From Lactobacillus crispatus (GTDB lineage Bacteria; Bacillota; Bacilli; Lactobacillales; Lactobacillaceae), in contig NZ_CP072197.1 of assembly GCF_018987235.1 (NCBI RefSeq), positions 1,798,001 to 1,862,000 of the forward strand: a stretch of 64,000 nucleotides of DNA, written 5' to 3'. The stretch's first letter is position 1; every line of letters starts with the position of its first letter. Of the stretch, positions 45,654 through 56,200 are shown in pieces. The notes under the pieces are model-generated. The model did no database searches, had not been told where the DNA came from, and saw only the letters and a program-made list of their open reading frames with translations. Both the position numbers and the translations under genes were made by a program.

Positions 45654-47231
45654 TTAATCATTTTCCCATGTTATTACATGATCAAACATAGCTTTTGTAG
45701 TTTTATCCAAGTTATGTGCAATGAATAATATAGTCTTATTCGTTTTAAGAATTTGAGAAATTATTCTAGATGACCCAGCCTGATCAATTGCACTAGTTCC
45801 TTCATCAATTAATAAAATTTTACTATTATGAATTTCTGCTCTAGCTAATATAATTTTTTGTCTTTGACCACCTGAAATATTATTTTGGTCCAAATTAATT
45901 TCTGTATTTAGACCCATAGGAAATTTTTCTAAATCATCTTTTAATTGTACTTTTTTTACTACTTCTTGAGCATCATTAACTAGCGTAGAATCAAACATAG
46001 TTATATTATTCATAACAGTTGTAGGAAAAAGAATTGGATACTGTGGTAAATAGCCAATTTTACTGAAATCTGGATTTATTTCTTTACCTTTTTGATTAAA
46101 GTATACAACTTTACCAGTATCAGGTTGTAATTCTCCTAAAATTATTTTAAATAATGTAGATTTACCTATGCCACTTTTCCCAGTTAATAATATTTTTTCT
46201 CCTTTTTGAATCTTGAAATTAGGAAATCTTATTTTCTTATTGTCTTTAAAGGTAATTGCTAAATTCTCAACCGAAAATGCTACTGGAGTTTTACCTTGAT
46301 TGTTAGATGCGTTAGCTACACTTTTTCTAACTTGTAATATTTGCTCATTAATTTTAGTTGTACTTTTAATTCGTCCCGTAAAATTTGATACTGCCATTAA
46401 AGAGCCGAACAAAAACCAATTAAAATTACTAATACTTGAAATTAAACCAAACTGAGTAATTTTCTTAATAACTAAATAACCTGTCAGAATTAAAATTAAC
46501 ATATCCCCTAACGAATAGACTACTTTATTTAAAAAATCCAAGTTTGAATCTACAATTTGATTTTTTTTAATCGCTTTTTCAGGCTGAGTAGATGCTCTCG
46601 AAAGAACGTCAAATAACTTAGCACCAGCCATAAATCGCCTGATTTCGGAAATTCCAACAAGCCAATAACCTATTTTTTTAAGATATTGGCGATTAGCAGT
46701 AGAGATATTCTGACCTGCCTTTTCTAATTTTTCCTCTAATATCTTAGGCATTAAAATTTGAATAAATGCAACTACTGCAGATAAAACACCAATGCTCCAA
46801 TGAAAGCTTAGTAAGGAAAATAAAACACCAATTGCAACTGTTGAATTATAGAAAATTTGTAGCCATGAATTAGCATAATTTTCTTTAACTAAGGATAAAT
46901 CATTAATCATTTGATTTTGCATTAAAGCAATATTGCTTGTCGTTTCAAAATAATGATTAGATAACTCCTGACGAACTTTATGATTTAATTCTTCTACCTG
47001 CTTGGACCATATATATCGTGGGTAACATCCAAAGAAATAAGCTGTAATTAACATAAGTGTCTGAATTAAAATCATATAGAGAAAAAGATTTAAATTCTTA
47101 TTTTTTATTGCATCAAACTGCCATGTTAATGCATAAGAAGATATTATTGTAACTGAAGCATTAAATATACATAAAATGATGACAAAAATAAAACGAATTG
47201 GATTAATTTTATATAAATCATATATTGTCAT
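45654..47231 (-). CDS. ABC exporter half (membrane + ATPase), lanthipeptide locus
   Basis: A 525-residue type IV ABC half-transporter: six N-terminal membrane segments and a C-terminal ATPase with Walker A GKSGIGKST, signature ISGGQRQKIILARA and Walker B ILLIDEGTSAID. No peptidase C39 domain, so it does not cleave a leader. Start at 47231 follows AAAGGTAGTGACG. It overlaps the previous exporter gene and probably pairs with it as a heterodimer to export the modified peptide (LanT role) or give immunity. It is the last gene of the island and looks intact, though its partner is broken. Confidence 0.85.
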   Translation of the reverse strand: MTIYDLYKINPIRFIFVIILCIFNASVTIISSYALTWQFDAIKNKNLNLFLYMILIQTLMLITAYFFGCYPRYIWSKQVEELNHKVRQELSNHYFETTSNIALMQNQMINDLSLVKENYANSWLQIFYNSTVAIGVLFSLLSFHWSIGVLSAVVAFIQILMPKILEEKLEKAGQNISTANRQYLKKIGYWLVGISEIRRFMAGAKLFDVLSRASTQPEKAIKKNQIVDSNLDFLNKVVYSLGDMLILILTGYLVIKKITQFGLISSISNFNWFLFGSLMAVSNFTGRIKSTTKINEQILQVRKSVANASNNQGKTPVAFSVENLAITFKDNKKIRFPNFKIQKGEKILLTGKSGIGKSTLFKIILGELQPDTGKVVYFNQKGKEINPDFSKIGYLPQYPILFPTTVMNNITMFDSTLVNDAQEVVKKVQLKDDLEKFPMGLNTEINLDQNNISGGQRQKIILARAEIHNSKILLIDEGTSAIDQAGSSRIISQILKTNKTILFIAHNLDKTTKAMFDHVITWEND

Positions 47232-48802
47232 TTTCGTCACTACCTTTCTTGAAAAGGTGAATTTCTCTATCAAATGTTGCTTTCTGCTCTGGAGTTAAAT
47301 TATGTGCAATCATAATAATTGTTGATGGTAATTCTGATATTACTTTTAGAATTTTAGTTGTTGCTATAGTATCAATTGCACTTGTAGGTTCATCCAAAAA
47401 GATTATACTTTTAGGATCAATTATTTCTCTTGCTAAAACTATCTTTTGTTTTTGCCCACCAGAGAGGACAATATTATCAGGCTTAATCACAGATTCAATT
47501 TCTTTAACAGAAAGATCTAGATCTACTTTTTCTAGAATTTTATCAACTTCACTATTCAAGCGAGCATTAAACATAGTAATATTATTTTTTATACTGCTAG
47601 GAAAAAGTGTTACATCTTGTGCAATATAACCAATCCGATCAAAATCAGGAATAATATCTTGATTTTCACTATTGCGATATTGAATCTCACCTTCACTTGG
47701 TTTTTCTATACCTAGTAATAATTTGATAAACGTAGATTTTCCACAACCACTTACACCTGTAAGTAATATATGCTCTCCTTTTTTTATACAAATATCAGGA
47801 TACTCAATCTTATCTCCATCAGTAAATTTCTTAACTAAATTGATTGATCTAATTAACTTTACTTTATCAGGATCCTTTTTATCCGTCGGTTCAGGCTGTA
47901 TCTTAGTCAAATTAGTTATTTTACTTCTTAAATCATAGCTAGAATTTAACAGATTAATATTATTAGAGAAGTCCCATAATGAGTTGAAAATATCATTAGC
48001 AAAATAACTTGCTGTTACAATTGCACCAAATTTTATCTTGCCTTCAAAGTACAGTATTCCAGCTATTAATGGCACTATCACACGTCCCATAACATCTACT
48101 ATTCCTTGAATAAATTGAGAAAAAGTAATAATGCGCATTTTATTTATTTCGCTATCTTCCAATTTACTTGATGAGGTAGCAATAACTCTAGGAAATATTT
48201 TCTTAGCATGATATCTTTTTAATTCACCAAGTCCCGATCCCCATTTTGCAATTGTATTAAGAAATCTATTGTTGGCAACAGAGACCCTATTTGTAGCATT
48301 AATATTTAACTTTTTCAGATATTTAGGTAATAAAATTGATATAAAACCAATCACTAGAGTTGAAAATACTAAAATCGGTGCTAAAGTAAACAACGTACCT
48401 ACCATTAAGAAAATATCTAGCAAATCACACCAGAAATAAAATATATTAGTATAATAATTATCGTCTATCAGTTGTTAAGTTAGTTTCCATTTTTGCTAAG
48501 TCATGTTCATTTTTTCGGTAAAATGAATATACTATCTTTTCTCTATAACTATGAAAAAGATCTTGCGTCTGATTTACAAATAAAATCCTTCCATAATTAT
48601 AAACTCCATTAGATAAGCCTACCAATACAAAATGCATGATGCTTAATTTTAAGAATAAATACCAATTATTATCTAAGATGGAATTCATTTGAGGATCAAT
48701 TATATAAATGCTTAATGTTGATATAGATTGTGAAAATAATAGAATTATACTAATAATAAACGCCCGTATTCTATTTATTTTTAGCCAAGCTATAAAATTC
48801 AT
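47218..48802 (-). pseudogene. ABC exporter half, frameshifted
   Basis: The first frame (48802-48458) gives membrane segments and ends METNLTTDRR then stop; the next frame continues at LIDDNYYTNIFYFWCDLLDI and ends with a full ATPase (GVSGCGKST, LSGGQKQKIVLAREI, IIFLDEPTSAID). The paralogue at 45654-47231 reads NQMINDLSLVKENY at the same place, so a small deletion (net change not a multiple of 3) between CTGAT-like repeats near 48460 is likely. A good GGAGGG ribosome site precedes the ATG. Without this half the exporter pair is probably inactive. Confidence 0.85.
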
Positions 48803-48803
48803 T

Positions 48804-50345
48804 CTATCCCTCCAATTCTTCTATCTTTCTTTTTAATGCTTTAATCTCATTAATTGATACATCTTCATCTTGAATCAGTTGACTCAATCTAAATTTCATT
48901 AATTGCAGATCGTTGTTAAATTTTGGTTGCTCATCTCTTACATAAAACTCATTAATAAGTTGATTATTTTGAATTTTTAAAGTTTTAAAATTCAAATTAT
49001 TGACAAAACTTTGATCATGCGAAACTAATATTAAAGCAAACGGATACTTCTTTACAAACAATTCTAAAGCTTTAATAGAATTTATATCTAGAAAATTAGT
49101 TGGCTCATCTAATACCAGGAAATTATAATCTCCCAATAAAATCTGAGCTAATTTATAACAAATTAATTCTCCTCCACTCAAAGTACTAATTTTATTAGAC
49201 ATTACTCTAGTTAAATGCAAATCACCTAAAAGCTGCATTGTTGTCGTATTATCAAAAATACTTTGCTTTTGAATTTCAGATATTAATGTATTATCATCTT
49301 TAGCTTTTGAAGATATATTTTGACTAAAATATCCGATTTTAGCTTTAGAACTTCTCCAAGAATCTAATTTTTTTTCAACCAATTGTGCTAAAAAAACAGA
49401 CTTCCCACTACCATTTTCACCAAATAGAACTAATTTATCACCATTAGCAATTTTGATTTCATTATTAATTTGAAACAGCCTCTTACCTTTAATACTAATT
49501 TCCTGCTTATTAATTCTCACCAAACTTTCTTTCTGATTTAAGGATTCATCTTTAATAAAATTCTTTAAAGTAATAGGATGATATATTTTTGGCTTTTTTA
49601 AATTTTGGCTTTTTTCAACAGCTCTATTTTCTAACTGTTTGCTAACTCGAAATAGCCTCTTTTCTATTCCACTACTATCCTTTATTTTCCAATCTGATTG
49701 CGAAATATTTTTCTTCTTCTTAGTAGCGTGTAGTGCACGTTCCCTATATATATATTGTGCTCGTCTTAATTTTTTTATCTCTCTATTTTCTTCTATATAT
49801 ACTCTTTCTTTTTCCTTTTCTTCTTGCCTTACTTTTTTCTGATATTGAGAATAGCTTCCTTTAAAAACTCTAATATTTTTATCCTTGATATCCCAAATAA
49901 CATTAACTACCTTATTTAAAAAGTCCCTATCATGACTAACTATTATCATAGATTTATGTACTTTATTTAACTCACTAACCAACCATTTTTGCTGATTAAT
50001 ATCTAAATTAGAGGTAGGCTCATCCAGTAATAATAATGAGTCAGGAAACATTTTTAATTGAATCAATGCATTGATAATGCTAGCTTTTTCTTGCTCTCCT
50101 CCACTTTTTTCACTATATGAAATTATTTGTGGAACCATAATGAGCTTACAATTTTTTATAATATTACCTGAAACTGTAGCTAGATCTTTTTCTCCCATTA
50201 AAATTCTTAGAAAACTAGTCTTACCTACCCCATTATTACCAATAAGACCTATTTTCTGATCGTATTGTACATTTATGTTAACATTCTTTAGTAATACTTT
50301 ATCTGAGTAGGCTAATTTAAAATTACTTAATCTTATAAGTTCCAT
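48804..50345 (-). CDS. ABC-F family ATPase in the lanthipeptide locus
   Basis: A 513-residue soluble protein with two ATPase domains and no membrane part. Domain 1: GLIGNNGVGKTSF, weak signature KSGGEQEKA, LLLLDEPTSNLD. Domain 2: VLFGENGSGKSVF, LSGGELICYKLAQ, FLVLDEPTNFLD. The linker is long and Arg/Lys rich (KKLRRAQYIYRERALHATKK), as in ABC-F proteins that protect ribosomes (Msr/Vga/Lsa type). Start at 50345 after AGGTGA. It sits between lanC and the exporters; no LanFEG is present. It could protect the host if the product hits the ribosome, or be regulatory; both are guesses. Confidence 0.82.
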   Translation of the reverse strand: MELIRLSNFKLAYSDKVLLKNVNINVQYDQKIGLIGNNGVGKTSFLRILMGEKDLATVSGNIIKNCKLIMVPQIISYSEKSGGEQEKASIINALIQLKMFPDSLLLLDEPTSNLDINQQKWLVSELNKVHKSMIIVSHDRDFLNKVVNVIWDIKDKNIRVFKGSYSQYQKKVRQEEKEKERVYIEENREIKKLRRAQYIYRERALHATKKKKNISQSDWKIKDSSGIEKRLFRVSKQLENRAVEKSQNLKKPKIYHPITLKNFIKDESLNQKESLVRINKQEISIKGKRLFQINNEIKIANGDKLVLFGENGSGKSVFLAQLVEKKLDSWRSSKAKIGYFSQNISSKAKDDNTLISEIQKQSIFDNTTTMQLLGDLHLTRVMSNKISTLSGGELICYKLAQILLGDYNFLVLDEPTNFLDINSIKALELFVKKYPFALILVSHDQSFVNNLNFKTLKIQNNQLINEFYVRDEQPKFNNDLQLMKFRLSQLIQDEDVSINEIKALKRKIEELEG

Positions 50346-50905
50346 CTTAATATTCACCTATTTTCTCTAATACAGTGCTAGCATTTTTAACCAGTTATCA
50401 TTATTTTCATACTTTCTGTTAATTAATGTTAATACTACACCTGTAGACCCAGTCAAAAAGCCTATATCATCTTGAAATATTTCTTTAGATCCTAATTTAA
50501 ATGGAGTTGGATAATCATAATTTCTAAACATAAAATCATAGTCATAATCAGCAAGCTCCATGATTTTACTTGTTATCTTATCTTCAAAATATTTTAAATT
50601 TGCATTATGCATCTTTCGATTTATATTTTCAACACATAATAGCAATCCCGAAAATCCATGGCAAATTGTAGCTGAATTTAAATCTAACTTTTTAGTATCT
50701 ATCTTCGTTAATGTTAGTATCCCTTTCTCTGCATTTTTTTGAGTTTTACTATCTTTTAGTAAACTTGCACTATCATATAATGCATTAGCAATTCCTGGAG
50801 ACCCATAACACCAACTTGCTCTAGGGAATTCATCATAACTATTAATGTCGTTTTTTCCTTTTCTTGTTGGCCACCAAAGCTTCTCATTTAAAACTATATT
50901 ATTAT

Positions 50906-51567
50906 ACGCGTGGTGCTAGTTAAATCGTTCTAGACAATATGCCATATTATAAGCTAAAATAGCTATTTCTAGCCGCTGTTGAAAGCCTACTGGACTTCTT
51001 GCTCGATTATTCTCAGCGTTGTAATAACTAAGCAAAGAAAAGTCGCTTTCAATGCTTCTTCTAATTGCCATCATCGCTTACTATTGCGTGGACCTTGAAG
51101 CCATAATAATAGACTTTCTCGGTTGCTTTATAACCAATATCAGCTACGCCCCGAAAGATCTTGACACGATAATTGCGAACAGGCTGGGAAACTATCAATA
51201 ATCAAAAATTCTCCAGCTGTCTTTACTTCTTGATTCCAAGCCTGACGGATACAACGAATTAGAGGCAAGAGCATTCGAGCTCGACGGTTAAAGCGAGAAT
51301 GAGATAAGCCAACGAAGAATTTACAGAATCTTCGTTGAGATTCAATTCCAATTTCAGTTTGCCAAATGAGCATCGCTAAGATAGAACTATCAGGAAGCTT
51401 GGTCTGATCAACATTTTTACGATGTTTAAGTCCATCAGGCGCATAAAGCTTATACAGCGAGCGACAAATCACATTTAACCGATTAAAACTAACTTGTAAA
51501 TGGTGAGAAAAACGCTTAAGCTTGAGATAGTTCAATTAGATCAGACTCTTTTCTATTTAAATTACTT
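50906..51567 (-). mobile_element. IS982-family element, degenerate copy A
   Basis: Starts with the same terminal inverted repeat as copy B (ACGCGTGGTGCTAG...) but is a diverged relative. About 220 bp are deleted near 51075, the transposase frame is shifted after IIDSFP, and the right end is missing, replaced by copy B. Its left end carries target duplication ATTATTAT at 50898-50905. Confidence 0.85.
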
Positions 51568-52532
51568 ACGCGTGGTGCTAGTTAAATCGTTCTAGACAAT
51601 AAGCCAAATTATAAGCTAAAATTGCAATTTCCAACCGGCTTTGAAAGCCTATCAGACTACGTGCTCGATTGTTCTCGGCATTGTAATAGGTCAGAAGCGA
51701 AAAGTCGCTTTCAATTGTTCTGCGAATAGCCATCAATTGATGATCATTGTGCTTTTTAGCTCCTGTCATATTTTTACGATATGGTGTCCAAAGTTCATAA
51801 CCCATTTGTTTTAGCTGTTGATGCAGTTCTTTGCCTAAATAGCCTTCGTCGCCAAGAAGATAGTAATTAGATGGATGTGCATTTTCCATCAGTTCAACTG
51901 TCTCCTTGGCATCATGAACTGATGCTTTTGTTACGACATAATCAAGAATGTAACCGTCATCGCTAACAATGGCATGAACTTTGAAACCATAGAAGTAAAT
52001 TTTCTTGGTGGCCTTATAACCAATGTTGGCATAACCGCGAAAAATTTTAGCACGATAGTTGCGAATTGGTTGGCAAACAGGTACCGGAAAGCTGTCAATG
52101 ATCAAGAAATGTCCATTCAGGTCAACCTTTTTATTCATTTCTTGCCGTATCTGATAAATCAATTGCAATAGCTGACGTGAACGCCGATTAAAACGTGAGT
52201 GTGATAAACAATTGAAACATTCACAGAATCTTCTTTGTGATTCAATTCCTGTCTTAGCTTGCCAGATAAGTAAAGCCAAAATCAGACTGTCCGTAGTTTT
52301 AATTTGATCAATATTTCGCCGATGAGTAAACTCAGCCGGTGCATACAAACGATACCAGTGCCGACAAATTATCACTAAATCTTTAAAACTAACTTGTAAA
52401 TGGTGGCTAAAACGCTTAAGCTTAAGGCAGTTCAATCAGATCAGACTCTTTTCTATTATTACTATTTACAAGTCGAGTCTAACAAGATTGGACTTTTTTA
52501 TTAACTAAAACGATTTAACTAGCACCACGCGT
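51568..52532 (-). mobile_element. IS982-family element, intact copy B
   Basis: A 965-bp element with ends ACGCGTGGTGCTAGTTAAAT and its inverse at 52513-52532. The right end abuts ATTATTAT (52533-52540), the partner of the duplication at the left end of copy A. So copies A and B together occupy one original insertion site in lanC. Confidence 0.88.
51578..52435 (-). CDS. IS982-family DDE transposase
   Basis: A 285-residue transposase with a complete DDE triad: FLIIDSFPVPVC (D), YYLLGDEGYLG (D) and AIRRTIESDFSLL (E), plus N-terminal HLQVSFKDLVIICRHWYRLY. Of the IS982-type frames in the window this is the only intact one. It is very similar in part to the broken frame of copy A (51140-51535). 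Confidence 0.93.
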   Translation of the reverse strand: MNCLKLKRFSHHLQVSFKDLVIICRHWYRLYAPAEFTHRRNIDQIKTTDSLILALLIWQAKTGIESQRRFCECFNCLSHSRFNRRSRQLLQLIYQIRQEMNKKVDLNGHFLIIDSFPVPVCQPIRNYRAKIFRGYANIGYKATKKIYFYGFKVHAIVSDDGYILDYVVTKASVHDAKETVELMENAHPSNYYLLGDEGYLGKELHQQLKQMGYELWTPYRKNMTGAKKHNDHQLMAIRRTIESDFSLLTYYNAENNRARSLIGFQSRLEIAILAYNLAYCLERFN

Positions 52533-53111
52533 ATTATTATCGTTATATAGGCTTAATAATTTACTTATAGCTTTTTTAGAATTAGCTGAACCCATTCTTT
52601 TGCGTTCTATTTCAGTTAATGCAGAAAGAGGTCCAGCAAGTCCGTGAGATAAACTAAAATTAACTGCTCCACTTGGATACATTTTAGACAAATATGGTAA
52701 AATCATTTTTTCAGATTTTATACAAAATGATCCACTATTAATAAAGTTCGTTAAATCATCCACCAAATAATTGAATATTAATTTATTATCTTGGTAAATA
52801 TCTGTATTAAGCAAATATAAAATTATAGCTGTATATCCTTCAATTAAATCATAATCTGCTTCAACCAAATGACAAGTTAGAGAGCGCTTCAATTTCTTTC
52901 TATATTTTTGAATAACGCTGATATATAATTTGTTAAACTTATACTTAAGACTTTGTATTTTCTTATTTTTATCATCCGAATAATTTATTGCATATCCAAT
53001 ACCTGTTAAACCATTAAAGACACTCATAGTTACATTTTTCTTGGGAAAGTATTTTATTATTTGCTCTAAATAATATAACTTTAGATCAATATATTGTTCA
53101 CCTGTAATTTT

Positions 53112-54483
53112 GAGACTGTAAAATAGTTTGTGTAAGGATGAATGATTCCTTAAATTTATTTCTTTAAACATTAGAAAAAGGAGTTCCTTTCTCGTATGAT
53201 TGGTTTGAACAAAAAAACACATACAGAAAGAAGAACTCCTTCATGAATGATTTTACCAAAGATTTTGCTCAAGCTCTATTCAATCCAGACAAAATAAATG
53301 ATTTATTGCGCAAAGAGCTACAACAGGCTGTTAATAACTTGCTAGAAGCTGAGTTGACTGCCTTTCTAGGCTATGATCCCTATGCCAGAAATGGCTGGAA
53401 TACTGGCAATTCTAGAAATGGTGCTTATTTCCGCAAGGTTGATACCCAGTTTGGACCAATTGAAGTGCAAGTGCCTCGAGACCGCAACGGTCAGTTTCAT
53501 CAGCACACGCTGCCTGACTACAAGCAGCACTCTGATGTTTTGGAAAGCACGATTATCAAGCTATACTCCAAAGGCGTAACTACCAGAGAAATCGCTGACT
53601 TGATTGAGAAAATGTATGGCAGTCATTATAGTCCAGCTCAAGTATCAAATATTTCCAAGCAGATGCTCCCCAAGATTGAGGCTTATCACAAGCGCAAGCT
53701 AAGCGACAAGTTTTTCTGTGTCTATTTGGATGCGACATACCTTCCTTTGCGCCGAGAAACGTTTGAGCGTGAAGCAGTATATATTGCCATTGGCATTAAA
53801 CCTAATGGACATAAGGAAGTCATTGACTACTGCATTGCTCCTAGTGAGAACATTGAAGTTTGGACAGAGATGCTTCAAAACATGAAGTCCAGAGGCTTGA
53901 AGCAAGTTGAGCTTTTTCTTTCTGATGGTGTTGTTGGCATGAAAACAGCCTTGGCCAGGACTTATCCTAAAGCTCATTTTCAACGCTGCCTGGTTCATGT
54001 CATGCGCAATATCTGCGCTAAAGTACGCGTCGACGATCGTGAAAAGATCATGAACGAATTCAAGCAGATACATCAACAGACAAGCAAAAAAGAAGCTGCA
54101 GCTGTCTTGCACAAATTCTATGCCAAATGGAATAAAGCTTATAGCCATGTCATCAAAGGTTTGAAGGAAATTGAGCCCGATCTGCTAGTCTTCTACAATT
54201 ATCCCAAACAAATCAGAGCTTCAATTTATTCAACCAATATGATTGAATCCTTTAACAACGTCATCAAGCGTAAAGCTAAGCCTAAGGCAGAATTTCCAAC
54301 TGAACAGTCGCTTGATGCATTTATTGGCATCCAGGCAATGAGCTACAATGACCGTTATTTCAATCGAATTCATAAAGGCTTTGGTCAGGTTCAGGACACC
54401 TTAGAATCCTACTTTGATTAAATAAATAATTAAAAAATCAATTTACGAGAAAGATCTATTTACACAAAAGATTTGACAGTTTC
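53112..54483 (+). mobile_element. IS256-family element (IS1201-like), copy 1, no target duplication
   Basis: A 1,372-bp element with 24-bp imperfect ends GAGACTGTAAAATAGTTTGT.. and GAAACTGTCAAATCTTTTGT.. (the latter inverted at 54483). The flanking octamers GTAATTTT (53104-53111) and TGGATCTC (54484-54491) do not match, unlike copy 2. It joins the lanB 3' part to the lanC 5' part in the wrong place: a deletion removed what lay between. Opposite in orientation to copy 2. Confidence 0.9.
53243..54421 (+). CDS. IS256-family transposase (copy 1)
   Basis: A 392-residue mutator-type transposase: N-terminal LNPDKINDL-like start FNPDKINDLLRKELQQAVNN, then VYLDATYLPLRRE (D), LFLSDGVVGMKTAL (D) and STNMIESFNNVIKRK (E). 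Its sequence is the same as that of copy 2 at 56263-57441. The frame is intact. Confidence 0.95.
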   Translation: MNDFTKDFAQALFNPDKINDLLRKELQQAVNNLLEAELTAFLGYDPYARNGWNTGNSRNGAYFRKVDTQFGPIEVQVPRDRNGQFHQHTLPDYKQHSDVLESTIIKLYSKGVTTREIADLIEKMYGSHYSPAQVSNISKQMLPKIEAYHKRKLSDKFFCVYLDATYLPLRRETFEREAVYIAIGIKPNGHKEVIDYCIAPSENIEVWTEMLQNMKSRGLKQVELFLSDGVVGMKTALARTYPKAHFQRCLVHVMRNICAKVRVDDREKIMNEFKQIHQQTSKKEAAAVLHKFYAKWNKAYSHVIKGLKEIEPDLLVFYNYPKQIRASIYSTNMIESFNNVIKRKAKPKAEFPTEQSLDAFIGIQAMSYNDRYFNRIHKGFGQVQDTLESYFD

Positions 54484-56200
54484 TGGATCTCTAAATACTA
54501 AATAATGAAACAACTTTATATACTTTTCATCATGCATCTTTTTGTATAAACTAGACAATTTATATGTAATTAATGTATTTAGATCATTCCTAGAACAGTA
54601 TACTTTTAAATATAACCAATCGTCTCCTAAAATAAATTTTCTTTCTCTACTATTAAAAGCGACATCTAATTCTCTAGTTATTAATGGAACGGATGTTGTA
54701 TTTTTTAAATTGTTATCAGTAAGAGAATAAACATATTCTGCCAATTTATTACTATTTTTCAAAATTGGCTCATAAATTGAAACATTAGTTTTGCTCAGTA
54801 TTTCCCTAATCAATTCATTTCTATGAATTTTTAAATTTAAATTCAATAATAATCTATTATCATTTCTTTCTAAAAATACTAACTTAGGTACTTCCCATCT
54901 TTCCATAAAGGCATCAAATTTTGCTGTTAACTCTGACTTAGAAGCGAAATTGCCTAATGTATACTTATTAAAATTCCATCTTAAAGGTGTCAAGATAATA
55001 TTCTTGTAATAAAATGCAGGTATCCTTGGAAAATTATCAAAGTTTTCCAGTAATCTAATAATATAAAAAGGATTACTTTCCTTATTATGAGACGCTTCAA
55101 TAAGAAAACTAGCAATATATGATAAGTACTCACCATTTTTATAATTTATCATAGACGTAGCAGAGAAAAACAATCTCTTTTTCGTCACTCTTGATTTGAA
55201 ATAAAAATAATAACTCTCTCCATCCCTCTCTACACCAACAAGAATATCTTTTATATCTATGCTATTCTTATCTGGACCTGTCGTACCTACATTAACAACA
55301 GAATTATTGGTATTAGTTAGCATCACATTTAAAACACGTTTATTTTTAGGTGTATCAACAACTTCTATCTCTTCTGGCATATGACTAATAGGATTACTTC
55401 GATTAAACATGTAAGTAAATCGTCCAAAAGTTTTGCCACTTTTATCACTCCCTGAATTTGGAATGATCATTGTATTCAACGCGCTATTATCAGCACAAAA
55501 TATTGTTTTAACATATAATTCTAAACTAGTAGGAAAGTTATTTATATGTTCTTGATCTGACAAATCTGGTAAATCACAATTTTCAATATCACAGTATTTA
55601 TTTTTACTTACAATACTCTTTATAATTGCTTCTTTTAACAAAATACTTTGTTTAGTATTCGAAGTATCTGAGATACTAAATATCTTAGAATATGGAGAAC
55701 CTAATCCTTTATCAGGATCCAGTAAAACTAATAATGGGACTTCAGTGTAAGGTCCATATTTATCAAGAAAAGCCTTCGTATAATTTTCTAAATAATCAGA
55801 TTTTTTATAATCAGGTGTTACCTTTTTCAAAAAAGTCACTAAATTTGATAAATTCTTAGGTTTTTCTTTAATCGACAAAACCTGATCTTCTTTTTGAAAA
55901 TCAACATGAATATAATTTACAGATTTTTGAATCATACTCATCTTTAAAACTATTTCTTTTAAAATTTCGATACCATTTCCTAATTCTGTCTTATGATATA
56001 ATCTCATTTTCTTTCTAATATCAACTAATAACTCATAAGTTGATCTTTCCTTAGGAATATTTTTAATATTCTTAACTAAAGTATTAAAATTATCTTTATT
56101 TACATTGCTCAACGAAATATTAGTTAATAAAAAATCATTAACCACTAACATTTTAATAACTCTTAAAATACTAGTTTTATCATCAATATGCAGAGAATAT

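Larger units (their letters stand above)
50367..53111 (-). pseudogene. lanC: lanC, lanthionine synthetase, interrupted by IS982 and 5'-truncated by IS256
   Basis: LanC cyclases add Cys thiols to dehydrated Ser/Thr. The downstream part (50897-50367) carries the zinc ligands in ASWCYGSPGIANALY and ICHGFSGLLL and ends GFLTGSTGVVLTLIN. The upstream part (53111-52533) has VFNGLTGIGYAINY and FSLSHGLAGPLSAL. They rejoin exactly in frame when the 1,627-bp IS982 block and one ATTATTAT copy are removed (..LYNDNN + IVLNEKLWWP..). That leaves 369 residues; about 40-60 N-terminal residues are missing where IS256 copy 1 abuts the gene. Confidence 0.88.

Noticed and set aside
53699..54148. The 149-residue frame on the opposite strand of the IS256 transposase
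   Set aside because: It is a shadow of the transposase in both copies, without ribosome site.
54484..56200. Inversion of the lanB segment between the inverted IS256 copies
   Set aside because: An inversion would break the GAGAATAT pair at copy 2 and the lanB frame; both are intact.
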